From Crotalaria pallida (Eukaryota > Streptophyta > Magnoliopsida > Fabales > Fabaceae), in the NCBI GenBank assembly GCA_037953625.1, contig CM075656.1, positions 85,145,001 through 85,209,000 on the forward strand: DNA of 64,000 bases, read 5' to 3'. The notes beneath the pieces are model-generated. The model saw only the letters and a list, made by a program, of their open reading frames with translations, did not search any database and was not told the DNA's origin. Shown in pieces: positions 20,016-31,380 of the stretch. Position 1 is the stretch's first letter, and every line of letters starts with the position of its first letter. The translations under genes were made by a program, and so were the position numbers.

Positions 20016-23000
20016 ATGAAGCTTGTGGTTCGTGTGATTGAGGCAAAGAACTTGCCACCAACTGATCCTAATGGATTGAGTGATCCATATGTAAGATTGC
20101 AGTTGGGGAGGCAGAGGTTCAGGACAAAAGTGATCAAGAAGTGTTTGAATCCAAAGTGGGATGAAGAGTTTAGTTTTAGGGTAGATGACCTTAATGAGGA
20201 GCTTGTTATTTCTGTCATGGATGAAGATAAGTTCTTAATTGATGACTTTGTAGGTCAACTTAAGGTCCCTATGTCACTTGTTTTTGATGAGGAGATCAAA
20301 TCCCTTGGGACTGCTTGGTACTCTTTGCAACCTAAAAGCAAGAAGTCCAAAAACAAGGAAGCTGGTGTGTTGTTATTATACTGCTAAACTAAACTTTCTT
20401 GAATAGTTTGCTGCTTAGTATTTGTGTGGTTAAGTTTTATTTGTTTACTATTTATTTCCTTAACCATTTATTTTACTTGGTGAAAATTGTGTTTATGTTA
20501 TATTGATTATGTATGGTACTTATAGAAAAAGGCTCCTCTGAAGTGAACTTGAGCCTAAGTGTTTGTGAGTTTAATTTTGGAGGGAAAGGGAGGGAAGGGA
20601 GAGGTTTAGTTTATCAATTTAATGACAATGTTTTGAAGAAATTTAATTTATTGACCTTCCCCTTCCCTCCCTTTCCCTCCAAAACTAAACCGACGAACAC
20701 ACTCAAAGGTTTTAAAATAATGGTGTATCCACTTTCAGATGATTCTGTGATTTAGTTGATTAGGATCTCAATGCACTTTAACCAGTCTATGATGGATACA
20801 CTCTTTCTCACTTTAGGCTTAAGCTCACTCACTTTAGATGAGCCTTCTCCTTAATTATATCACCTGATGACATGGTGTAAATTGGCATCATGTCTAATTC
20901 GAGACTTTGGATTTTACATCTCAAAGAACCATTTGCATCAAGTATTTTTGAAAATAATGTGCTCACTAAATGTGAACACGAATCAAGGAATCATGATTTT
21001 GCTGCTTAAATCATGATATTTACGTTGTTTTTCTTGGCAGGCGAGGTTCGTTTGAGTATATATTTCTCAACGAAGAATGTGCTCGCGGATTCAAATGGTA
21101 TCGGTGATCAATTATTGCATCCAAAAAAATACGTTGATGCAAGTAATGAATCACCTTCAAGGTCTTCCACGGGCTGGTCAGGCTCTTCGTCTCCTGCAAG
21201 GGAAGAAGTTACATCTTCCAAGGATGAGAAATCTGGTACACAAAAAAGACTCGCCGATAGAATTGCTCAAATATTTAATAAAAGTTCTGATATGCCGTCC
21301 ACCCCATCCCGTAGAAGCATTGATTCAGAACAATCTGAAATTAGTAAAGAAGAAATTAGTGATGTAAAGATTGAGGATCAGTCCACTAATGAGTCTTTTG
21401 AAGAATCCATTAGAAAAATTCAGTCTGCAGATCAGGGCAGTGAAGTTCCTAGCAATTTACCAGGAGGGCTACTTTTGGATCAACATTATCTTATTGCACC
21501 AGAAGAGTTGAACACGTTACTATTTTCACCTGATTCAAATTTTCTCAAGTCATTGGCAGAAGTACAGGGTAATACGGAACTGCAAATAGGACCATGGAAA
21601 TTTGAGAATGGTGGGGAAAGTTTTAAAAGATTAGTTAGTTACGTCAAGCCTCCCAGTAAGTTGATTAAGGCTCTCAAAGCCTTTGAGGAATACACTTACT
21701 TAAAAGCTGATGGGAAGAACTTTGCTATTCTAGCAAGTATCAGCACTCCTGATGTGATGTATGGGAGCACCTTTAGGACAGAAATACTCTATTTGATCAC
21801 ACCTGGACCAGAGCTGCCATCAGGAGAACAGTGTTCGCATTTGGTTATATCGTGGCGAATGAATTTCTTACAGAGCACCATGATGAAAGGAATGATAGAA
21901 AATGGGGCTCGGCAAGGTATGAAGGATAGCTTTGATCAGTATGCAACTCTGTTATCTCAACTTGTTAAAGTTGTTGAAACAAAGGACCTTAATTCCACCA
22001 AGGAACAAGCTTTAGCATCATTACATGCAGAGCCTCAGTCAGATTGGAAGCTGGCATGGCAGTATTTTGCTAACTTCACAGTAATCTCAACAGTTTTCAT
22101 GGGGTTGTATGTGCTTGTCCACATTTGGCTGGCTGCACCCGGCCCTATTCAAGGGCTCGAGTTTGTTGGGCTTGAATTGCCAGATTCAATTGGTGAATTT
22201 GTTGTTTGTGCTGTTCTGACCCTTCAAGCTGAACGCATGCTGGGCTTAATCTCACGCTTCTTTCAGGCCAGAGCGAAAAAGGGTAATCTCACACTGAACA
22301 AATTCAGTTACTCTCTTTTCATCAATCTGGTGTTGCTTTGAAAAGAAGTGGCTATAAATTTGTTTCTCTCTCATCTGTGAAATGTTTGGTGCTTATTTAC
22401 TTAATTTGTCGTCCAAATATCTTTGCTTATATTTTGGCTTTTAAATATTAGGTAGTGATCATGGAATTAAAGCACAAGGAGATGGGTGGTTGCTAACTGT
22501 TGCTTTAATCGAAGGCAGTAATTTAGCTTCTGTTAGCTCTAGTGCATTCTCTGATCCATATGTGGTGTTTACTTGCAATGGGAAAACGAGAACCAGCTCA
22601 ATCAAGTTTCAGAAATCTGATCCTCTATGGAATGGTGAATATTGTTTGTTTTCTTTAATCATTTTTAGCGCTTATATCTCAAATTGAAACCTTGGAATTT
22701 GGTGATCTGATGCATAACTCTTGTTTCCCCTCCATGTGACGTGGATTATTGTATGGTTAATTAATTTTTTTGTTATATCTTTGCAGAAATATTTGAATTT
22801 GATGCAATGGATGATCCTCCTTCTGTGCTGGATGTGGAAGTTTATGATTTTGATGGACCTTTTGATGAAGCTGTATCACTAGGACATGTTGAAATCAATT
22901 TTCTAAAAGCAAACATCTCAGATCTTGCTGATATATGGGTTCCACTGGAAGGAAAGCTTGCCATGGCTTGTCAGTCTAAGCTACACTTAAGAATTTTCTT

Positions 23001-24293
23001 GGACAACACTAGAGGAGTCAATGTTGCTACACACTATTTGAGTAAAATGGAGAAAGAGGTGGGGAAGAAGGTATGTAAAACACAGTTTCATCTTTTTCAA
23101 GTTGTAATCCTGTTTTGTCACCCTTCTTTCTCGCTTATTTTTTATTTTGAAAATTGTAGATTAATTTGCGGTCTCCTCAAACAAACTCAGCCTTTCAGAA
23201 ACTCTTTGGGCTTCCGCCTGAGGAATTTCTCATCAACGACTTCACATGTCACTTGAAAAGAAAAATGCCCATGCAGGTATGGTTAGTCTGATACTCTAAT
23301 GTGTGATGTTAAAAGTCATGGTCAAATTTTCTTTTTCTATTTCGACACTAACTGACACATGCTTCTTTAGTATTATCTCATCAAGTTGCCGTTGTTTCTC
23401 TGCAGGGCCGTCTATTTCTATCAGCAAGAATAATTGGATTTAATGCAAATTTGTTTGGGAACAAGACAAAATTCTTCTTGCTTTGGGAGGATATTGAAGA
23501 CATTCAGGTTGTTCCTCCTACATTTTCATCAATGGGGAGTCCAATAATTGTCATAACACTTCGGCCAGGCAGAGGTGTGGATGCAAGGCATGGTGCAAAA
23601 ACTCAAGATGAACAAGGCAGGCTGAAGTTCCATTTCCAGTCCTTTGTTTCTTTTAATGTTGCACATAGGTAAAGGGGAGACATCTTATGATATTTTCAGA
23701 CATGTTTCTTAAATATAAAAAATGTCAACAGTTATGAAAATCTTTCCTGTTAGGGTCTTTAGCAGCACTGGTTTGTGTTCATTTTGGTTGATATATTTTT
23801 TTATGTGTTCTAAATTTAGACGTTTGAGGTTGTTCCAACAATCCATTATGTTAAAGATGTCAGCATTGAGCGATTGGCAATTCGTAAAATGTTTCCTTCC
23901 ACTTAATAGTCATTTTTGACACAACCATAGTTGTTTCTTAGCTGCCATTAATCTCGGCATAGATTTTGGTTTGAAATATTTGTGGTTGCCTAAATTACTT
24001 CCCTAGTTTTAGGAGGCATTTGTTGTGCCGGTATGGTATAAAATGATATATATTCCTACTTTTATGTAGATATCCTATATTCCTATGTTACTAAGAAACT
24101 ATTTATGTGCTGATATAGGACTATCATGGCTCTCTGGAAGGCTAGGTCCTTGAGTCCTGAACAGAAGGTCCAGTTTGTTGAAGAAGACTCTGATGAATCC
24201 AAAAGCCTTATGAGTGACGATAGCGGGTCATTTCTTGGCTTGGATGATGTTAGCATGTCTGAGATTTATTCTTATAGTCTTCTGATTCCAGTA

Positions 24294-24333
<40 letters not shown>

Positions 24334-25053
24334 GCACACACACATCTGCGAATCTGTTCATGTTGTGCATTATTTCTGTTACTGCCATGTTCCAATTATT
24401 GCTTCCTTATTAGTGCACAACTTTGCAAACTTTCATGTTTGCTAATAGTTCTTTTTGTTTAATTAATTTAGTCCAGTTACTTCATGGAGATATTCAGTGG
24501 TGGGGAGTTGGACCGCCGGGTCATGGAAAAATCTGGCTGTCTTAATTATTCTTATACCCCATGGGTATCAGAGAACAATGATATCTCTGAGAGGGCAGTG
24601 TATTACAAATATGAGAAGCATATTTCACGCTACAGAGGTGAAGTGACAAGTACACAGCAAAGGTCTCCCCTTTTGAATGGAAAGGGTTGGGTATTGGAAG
24701 AGGTTATGAATCTTCATGGAGTTCCTCTTGGTGATTATTTCAATGTGAGTGAGTTAATCATACCTTTTTATATGCTTTACCTGCTCTTTTGTTGTCATCC
24801 TTGTGTTTGTTTTCATCTCCTGCACCACTGAGCAAGAGTATCCTTTATACCGCAGATACACATTCGCTACCAAATTGAGGATTTACCCCCAAAAGCAAAA
24901 GGATGTAAAGTGCAGGTATTCTTTGGAGTTGAATGGCTGAAAAGCACAAAGCATCAGAAAAGGATTACAAAGAACATCCTCCAAAAGCTTCAGGAACATC
25001 TAAAGTTGACCTTCAGTCTAGCGGAGAAGGAGCTTTTACCAAAAAGCAAATGA
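20016..25053 (+). CDS. C2/VASt/C2/GRAM/VASt-domain protein, 9 exons, 1026 aa
   Basis: Resembles Arabidopsis At1g03370 ('C2 and GRAM domain-containing protein'). Exons: 20016-20364, 21041-22282, 22452-22634, 22787-23070, 23160-23276, 23406-23668, 24119-24290, 24472-24744, 24856-25053; frame is kept throughout to TGA. Domains: N-terminal C2 at 1-105 with all five calcium-ligand Asp (17, 23, 69, 71, 77); a Ser-rich linker; VASt (StART-like) at about 277-430; hydrophobic segments near 464-485 and 502-518; a second C2 at about 537-640 lacking the first Asp ligand; GRAM at about 690-775; and a second VASt at about 870-1026. Family knowledge suggests Ca2+- and lipid-dependent membrane association, perhaps lipid transfer at contact sites; this is inference. 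Reading on through the GT at 24916 keeps the conserved VFFGVEWLKST, so exon 9 is terminal. Confidence 0.93.
20557..20702. mobile_element. Hairpin MITE-like insert in intron 1 with G-rich arms
   Basis: Inverted arms: GTGTTTGTGAGTTTAATTTT then GGAGGGAAAGGGAGGGAAGG, opposite CCTTCCCTCCCTTTCCCTCC and AAAACTAAACCGACGAACAC. The unpaired middle is about 45 bp. Each arm holds a four-run G motif, at 20582-20599 on + and near 20662-20682 on -. Confidence 0.75.
24298..24331 (+). repeat. CT/TC microsatellite in intron 7
   Basis: About 17 TC units, beginning 8 bases after the exon 7 donor GT at 24291. Confidence 0.95.
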
Positions 25054-25872
25054 ACCATCCTGAATTTGACCTTCAACAAGCATGGGATTGGGAGGTAGTT
25101 GATATTCCATCGGAATCACGGGCTCGGATTGGAACTATGATGCATCAGATTCGCTTCCAAGAGTCTTGTGATTGTGCTGTTTGGGGTTGGTTTGCAAAGG
25201 AACAAACCTCATAATCAGAACATGGAGATGGATGTTGCTTTTATTGTGATCTTTGGTTGCTTGCAACCCAAGTCTGTTCTTGAAACCAGATCACTGATAA
25301 GGAGAGATTACCTAATTGTTCCTTTGTAAATGATTCGTTTGACTGTGACACAAGACACTAAGGTTGCATCTGCAGTTGGTAGTAGGTCTAATTTTGGGTT
25401 TGTTGTGCAATTAAGCAAACAAATGTTGCCTCTGTAATTGTTAAAAGTTGTGACAGTAGAATCTAACACATTCATAGTGATATTGATTTTATCACCCGTG
25501 GATACCTTAGACAGTTGATAAAAAAATCGTTATAGGTTGGTTGTTGATTATCTAACATAGCATTCTTCTATTATTCTCGGTTTGAGACTGATTATGTAAA
25601 GTTTGGTTAATAAAGTGCACAAAATAAGTGTTTTAAACTTGAGTGGTAGAAAAAATGTTTCGAAAGAGAGGAAATAGATTACTATAAACTTACGTGTCAC
25701 GTGTCACGTGTCACATGGAGAGACATGATGTGTGGAAATCAATGAGTTTTTAGCAAAAAAAAAAAAAAAACAAAAAAAAGCAAAACTCAAATAGTATATG
25801 TTTACAACACATGAGTGACATGACCAATACTCACTTGAATACTCATCATACCTCTTATCATCTATGTTAACG
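25054..25872 (+). other. 3' UTR and intergenic DNA with tandem G-boxes
   Basis: The first few hundred bases are the probable 3' UTR of the C2-GRAM gene. Around 25691-25711, TCACGTG is repeated, giving two perfect CACGTG G-boxes (25698-25703, 25705-25710) with a partial one on each side. The 9-bp ATGTTAACG at 25864-25872 is the left target duplication of the next element. Confidence 0.6.
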
Positions 25873-26461
25873 AGGTTTTTTTACTTAAGTGGGGTAGTTT
25901 TACAAACAATTTACCGAATTGGGGTAGTTTTAAAATTATTTACAAAACATAGGGTAGTCAACGAAATTATTTACGAAAATGGGGCAGTCAAAGTCAAGAG
26001 AATGTCACGTGTCAAACTCTGGTTGGCCAAAAAAATTTCAAAAAAAAAAAAAAAAAAGGTTTTGACGCTGGCGCCATGTGCAGTAACCCAACCTCGACAT
26101 TGCGACACTTACCGGCGCTTGCGTTGATTGCGACACTTACCGGCGCTTGCGTTGATTGCGACACTTACCGGTTATATATATTGGCAAAAATGCCATAGTG
26201 GGATTCGACCCCTGACCAGGGGAAGGAAACAACTATGCCACATGGGGTAACCGTTGTGACACGTGGCACAGCGTCAGAACCTGTTTTTTTTTTTGAAAAT
26301 TTCTTGGCCAACCAGAGTCTGACACGTGACATTCTCTTGACTTTGACTTTGACTGCCCCATTTTTGTAAATAGTTTCGTACCCTATGTTTTGTAAATAGT
26401 TTTTTAATTACCCAAATTGGATAAATTGTTTGTAAAACTACCCCACTTAAGTAAAAAAGCC
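25873..26461. mobile_element. Mutator-type foldback MITE with 9-bp target duplication
   Basis: The 9-mer ATGTTAACG flanks it exactly (25864-25872 and 26462-26470). Long inverted arms start TTTTTACTTAAGTGGGGTAG and extend at least 170 bp, through GGGCAGTCAAAGTCAAGAGA and TGACACGTG/CACGTGTCA to TTGGCCAA. The 9-bp duplication and long arms point to the Mutator superfamily. The centre is GC-rich and carries a short tandem repeat. An 87-codon frame inside is non-conserved noise. Confidence 0.88.
26101..26172. repeat. 28-bp tandem repeat, about 2.5 copies
   Basis: Units begin TGCGACACTTACCGGCGCTT at 26101 and 26129, and a partial copy at 26157. The two full copies are identical. It is the unpaired centre of the foldback element. 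Confidence 0.9.
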
Positions 26462-26512
26462 ATGTTAACGATGTTATGTAATCTAATCCTTGTAGATAAG
26501 GAGACTTAATTA

Positions 26513-26811
26513 ATGTGTGTTACTTTTTGAACCCCGTTGTTTACTCACTGGCCCCCATTTTTTCCGCCTTATACAAGGCGGTAATGCATTTTTCCGCCTT
26601 ATGCAAGACGATAGTGTAAATTATCAGTTTTTTTCGTCTCTTTCTAGGCGAAAAAATGGTAATTTTGCACGTCCGCTTTGTATAAGGCGGAAAAAATATG
26701 ATAATTTTACACTACCGCCTTGTATAAGGCGGAAAAATGTACTTCCGCCTTGTATAAGGCGGAAAAAATGGAGACCAGTGAGTAAACAACGGGGTTCAAA
26801 AAGTAACACTC
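26513..26811. mobile_element. Foldback element made of palindromic CCGCC/GGCGG modules
   Basis: The left arm, GTTACTTTTTGAACCCCGTT then GTTTACTCACTGG, is inverted at 26772-26809. Between the ends lie five or more copies of the near-palindrome CCGCCTTGTATAAGGCGG. TAATTAA occurs near both ends (about 26506-26512 and 26812-26819), a possible target duplication. Open frames on both strands here merely read the palindromes. Confidence 0.75.
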
Positions 26812-27697
26812 TAATTAATTAACGTTTTACACATCCAAAGATCAAACAAATAATTTCAATTTGTCCGGAACTAAAGCAACTAGTGCAAAATGTCATACTT
26901 ATTTTTTTCAAGGACTAAAATGTCAATTTAGTAATTTTATTTTGGCTTGGTTTGAAAATCTAATGACTGGTGACCAGTATTAGGATATCACTGGAATTGA
27001 GTTTGAAGTTAGGGAGAAATTAGTAATTAAGAAATAACATAGTTACAAACACGTAAATACTTGTTAATGAAGAAAAGTTAAATTATTTTTATTTCACATC
27101 TTTCTCCCTTTCTCCCTCTTCGCTTCTCAAAGACGCAGCGTTCCAAAACCCTAACTGGTTCGATTCTCTAACTTCCAATTTCACCAATCAATCATTCAAA
27201 TTAAACTAAAAATCGTGTCTTTATCCAGAATTCGATCATGAATTGCAAACTATTCTTCAATTTTCACTTCAATTGTTTCAGTTATAACTATAACTATTAT
27301 CCGCTTTAGATTTGTCCCCAATTTGATTGCGTACTAGGCTATATTCTTATTCTAGGATAGTGGAATGAATCATATGCTTTTATTTTTGATTACCCATTTT
27401 TCTTCTTATTATCAATCAGTGCTTATTTTCTTATGAACAAATCACTATGTTGCGATATCTTGGTACCCTTAATTACAAGCTATGTTTGTGAATTTGGCTT
27501 TTTTTTGCACCTAATTTTTTTTTTAGGGTTTCTGCAAAAGTGAGAACTTTGCTGCATGATGTTTCTGCTGAACAAAAAGGTTTTGGTACATTGCTTGTTT
27601 TCCTTTTCCTTTTGATGTGATGGTGGCATTGTGATTCGACTTTTTGTTAGTGAGCTCATATAAGGGAGCTCATTGACTAAGTCCATTTGAAGAGAGA
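26812..27697 (+). promoter_or_regulatory. Upstream region and leader of the FHA/NIPP1-like gene
   Basis: A pyrimidine-rich stretch (27099-27135) is followed by a telo-box, AAACCCTAA, at 27146-27154. Such boxes lie near the start of many plant housekeeping genes. The leader probably contains an intron, since about 540 bases separate the telo-box from the ATG, but its borders are not clear. Confidence 0.5.
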
Positions 27698-29643
27698 ATG
27701 TACGGAAGAGCATCGTCCGGTCTTGATAGGTTTAAGAAAGCTCAGACTTTGGAACCTTTCTCTGTTTCTGCTGTCAATCCGTCTTCGAGAACTACTTCCG
27801 GTCCGCATCCCTCTAGTAAATTAGTAGGGAGTGCCTCCACTTGGCCTCCGCAATCTCAAACTAATGTTAGCCAATCCCGCCAGCAGCCACAGCAGCATCA
27901 TGCTTCCCAGAAGGCGGTAGCAGTGGAGGCGGCCCCGTTGTTGGGGCAGATTCAGCCGGTGACGCAGGTTGGAGGTGGGCAATCAACGTGGTACCCGCCG
28001 GATTGGGCGATCGAGCCGCGACCGGGTGTTTTTTATCTGGAGGTTTTGAAAGATGGGCAGGTGTTGGATCGGATTAATCTGGATAGGCGGAGGAATCTCT
28101 TTGGGAGGCAAGTCCAGACTTGTGATTTTGTGCTTGATCATCAATCTGTCTCTCGCCAACATGCTGCAGTCGTTCCTCACAAAAATGGGAGGTTAGATCA
28201 TTTCTCTCACCAATATTACTACAATGGACTTGCTACTTATCTATATAAAGCTATCACTGTTGTTTTCGTTCTGAATTACACTCTTTAAGGTTGATTAGTT
28301 TGTCGAAAAACCAAAGTATTTCAACTTGTTAGTTTCTGGCTTTCTGTTAATCATCCATTCATAAAGATGAATTACAGATAACTCATGAGGTACTTCTGTG
28401 CTTTTTAGATATTAAAGTTAAGAAAATTGTGATATAAAATTTAGGAATTGATGATTCAACAAGGAGCCAGTGCCAAATGCACCAAGGACAAAACCCTATC
28501 CATGTAGTGCTTTATTGCTTAGTTATACATAGATGGTCCTTGACCCAGATAAAAGGTTAAAGTTGTGTTAGGCAGTTGACAACTAACATAAAACTCTGTT
28601 GAATCTAATTGAAATGAAAATGATTCAACTATGCACAAGAGAACTTTTATGGAAAAATAAGTAAATAACCAATTATCTTCCATGATTGAATGGCAGAGAC
28701 ATGACATGTCCTTGAATGCTTAGATTAATATGTTTAGTTATTCTATTTATGTCTTGTGGAACTAGGTAGTCCCTTGGTAATTGTGATTTTATTGGCATTA
28801 ACAAAATTGGTTATTTATTACAGCATATATGTAATTGATCTGGGATCTGCGCATGGTACATTTGTTGCAAATGAGCGGTTGATTAAGGATTCACCTGTGG
28901 AGCTTGAAGTGGGGCAATCTTTGCGGTTTGCCGCTTCAACAAGAATGTACGTATTAAGAAAGAATGAGGCTGCTCTTTTCCCTCGTCCTCCACCACCCAC
29001 AGAGATAAATTTCCCACCTCCTCCTGACCCATCTGATGAAGAAGCAGTTGTTGCTTATAATACGCTTCTAAATCGTTATGGTATCAACAAGTCTGATCTA
29101 ATCTCCAAATCTAGCGAGTCTGGTAGCTCAGCAAGTGGCTATAATAAGGATTACCAATCAGAAAGAGCTGCGAAGAGAATTAAGAAGACAAGAGTTGCCT
29201 TCAGGGATCAGGTTGGGGGAGAGTTAGTTCAGGTTGTTGGAATTTCAGATGGTGCGGACGTAGAAACGGAACCTGGTCCAATCGGTGTTAAAGAAGGAAG
29301 TCTTGTTGGTAAATACGAATCTCTTGTACAAAGTACGGTAATACCAAAGGGAAAAGAGCACTCCATTGTCAAGGAAGCAGGTTCATCTCAGAAAGGCGTG
29401 ACTGATAAACTACAAGAAGTCTTGAAAAAGGTCAAAGCCCCACCAAAAACCGGGATTTACGATGACCTTTATGGAGAATCCCTATCTGTCAAAGTTGGAT
29501 CTTCGTGGGCATATTCACCTGTCAGTACTGGTGAACAAGGCCTTCCTGCTAAAGAGGATGGGGAAGGGAATGCATTAAGTGGAAAATCAAACAGTAATCT
29601 AAGCAATGTTGATGGAGATGATGATGATGATTTGTTTGGTTAA
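27698..29643 (+). CDS. FHA-domain protein, NIPP1-like PP1 regulator, 437 aa
   Basis: Two exons, 27698-28191 and 28824-29643, joined in frame (Gly164-Ser165). The first 100 residues are Ser/Gln/Pro-rich. An FHA domain spans about 112-195, with the GR pair at 136-137, SRQH at 152-155 and a GSAHGTFVA loop after the splice junction; FHA domains bind phosphothreonine. The segment KKTRVAF contains RVAF (288-291), an RVxF protein phosphatase 1 docking site positioned after the FHA domain as in animal NIPP1. TGIYDDLYG and the acidic C-terminus GDDDDDLFG are also visible. Family knowledge: nuclear PP1 targeting and splicing-linked functions; Arabidopsis At5g47790 is the counterpart I recall. The 28756 ATG is intronic and not the start. 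Confidence 0.93.
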
Positions 29644-30287
29644 CTATTTGGAACCCTTGCAGACCGGGTGAGTAATTATAGAGAGCTTAAATCAAATTTG
29701 ATATGCTGCCAGTTGATTATGTTGCTGTACGCGAAATAAATATCATGCGGAATTAACTGCTACAGGATCGTGTAGAAGGTGTAATCTGTTGATGATTGAT
29801 AGTTCAGGGAAATTCCAAGGGGAGTGAGGGCTTTTGGTCGTTTTGTGTGTAACCTTTACTATGCATTTATGTGAAGGGACCGGTTATGTTTAGATGGTTA
29901 ATTCTCAGTACAACAGTAGGTAAATGACAAATATCATTCACTTGCTCAATGAAAAAGGAAAAACATGATCAAATTTCTGGAGAACATTAATTTATTTTCT
30001 ACAAAAGTTATTTCTACATGTTTCTTGGAAATAGGATTTGGCATGCAAATGCTGCAATGAAAAAAAATAGCACTTTCCTTAAAAATACAGATTTCTTTCA
30101 TGAATACAGTATTCTCCTCGTTGTTAATGCCCAAAATGTTCTGCTTTGTGTGTGATTGACCAAAATGGAAACAAGAAAGCAAATGGATGATGTGTAACAA
30201 GCTGGATTTGGATCATCTAATTTAGTTTTATGTGACCATTTTAAATTTGGTCTTTTCGACTATGCATTACTGTAAATCTTTTTTAAG
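29644..30287 (+). other. FHA gene 3' UTR and spacer
   Basis: Probable 3' UTR followed by AT-rich spacer. Frames on the - strand around 29946-30200 show no conserved features. Confidence 0.5.
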
Positions 30288-30538
30288 AGTGAAGTACCAC
30301 TTTGGTCCCTCATGTTTTTTAGATGGGATATTTAGTCCCTCAAAATATGGAAATTCACTTTTAGTCCGTAAAGATTATTTTATGGGACATTTAAGTCCGC
30401 AGTTGAGGCAATTGACGAAGTGGACGGAAGGGCTTAAGTGTTCCATAAAAAAAATTCCAGGGACAAAGTGAATTTTCACATTTTGAAGGACTAGAATGTC
30501 TCATCAAAAAATATGAAGGACCAAAGTGGTACTTCACT
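30288..30538. mobile_element. MITE with AGTGAAGTACCACTTTGGTCC ends
   Basis: The left end, AGTGAAGTACCACTTTGGTC, is perfectly inverted at 30518-30538. Inner arms also pair (GATGGGATATTTAGTCC with GGACTAGAATGTCTCATC; TGGGACATTTAAGTCC with GGGCTTAAGTGTTCCA). No gene content. Confidence 0.88.
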
Positions 30539-30963
30539 ATTTTTTTTAAATTGGATTGCTAAAAGTATCCGGTTGCTATAGTTTGTGAGTTAGAAGTGTG
30601 AGGTTGTGAGTTAGAAGTCTCAGGAGTTAGATGATGCAAATTCATTTATATAGGAACAAGCATAATACTTGATATTGTTTTCAAGGTTTCTTTTCATTTA
30701 TACCCATCGATTTTAGCCTTATTTTAATTCATACCATTGGGGATTAGTTTTTTAAAAAAGTGAGTTTGATTTCAAAATAGAAAACGAGTGTATTAACCTT
30801 TGATTTGATATAGTAAACAGGGATGTCATTTTACTTGGCAATTCAAGGGTATGTACACTTAGAGCATCTCCATTTCGAGCATATATCATATATATTTAAA
30901 ATTTACTTTTTACTTTTTCACGTTATCAATTTTTTAGCATATCTTTTTAGCTAACTCATATTA

Positions 30964-31246
30964 CTCCCTCCCGCTCGAATTATAAGCAAAACTAACTAAA
31001 TTTGCGCTTATTAAGAAGGTTAGTTGATTGTATTTAATTTTCTCAAATTTATAAAAGAATAGAGGTATTTTAAGAAAGTTGCATTGGAAATGAAACAAAA
31101 ATTAAATAAAATAACAATTTTCAAGGAATATTTTAGGAAAGTTGCATTGGGAATGAAATAAAATTTAAGATAGTTGGTTAATTTTGCTTATATTTTAAAC
31201 CAAGAGAGATGTGTTTTTTGTTGCTTATATTTCAAGCCAGAGAGAG
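30964..31246. mobile_element. Degraded Stowaway-like MITE
   Basis: The left end, CTCCCTCCCGCTCGAATTAT, follows TA. The right end, GCCAGAGAGAG, precedes TA. Internal words (AAGCAAAACTAACTAAAT, GAAGGTTAGTTGA) match 32017-32284. Confidence 0.65.
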
Positions 31247-31380
31247 TACAATTCTAGCCTGCATTTAATATGCTAAAGGGGTTCCACATGTCAATCATTG
31301 TATTTTATTCATCTTTCTTTTATTAAAGGAAATTTTATATAATGCCCCGCTTGTACTTTTTAATCAATCAATGTGTTTTA

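Noticed and set aside
24933..25214. 93-codon + strand frame over the end of the C2-GRAM gene
   Set aside because: It is another frame of exon 9 and the 3' UTR; the true frame reads VFFGVEWLKST and stops at 25051-25053.
26101..26172. 28-bp direct repeats considered as a CRISPR-like array
   Set aside because: Repeats are contiguous with no spacers, lie inside a plant foldback transposon, and the genome is eukaryotic.
26517..26822. 101-codon + and 61-codon - frames with repeated RRK/RLIQGG words
   Set aside because: They read through palindromic transposon modules and mirror each other.
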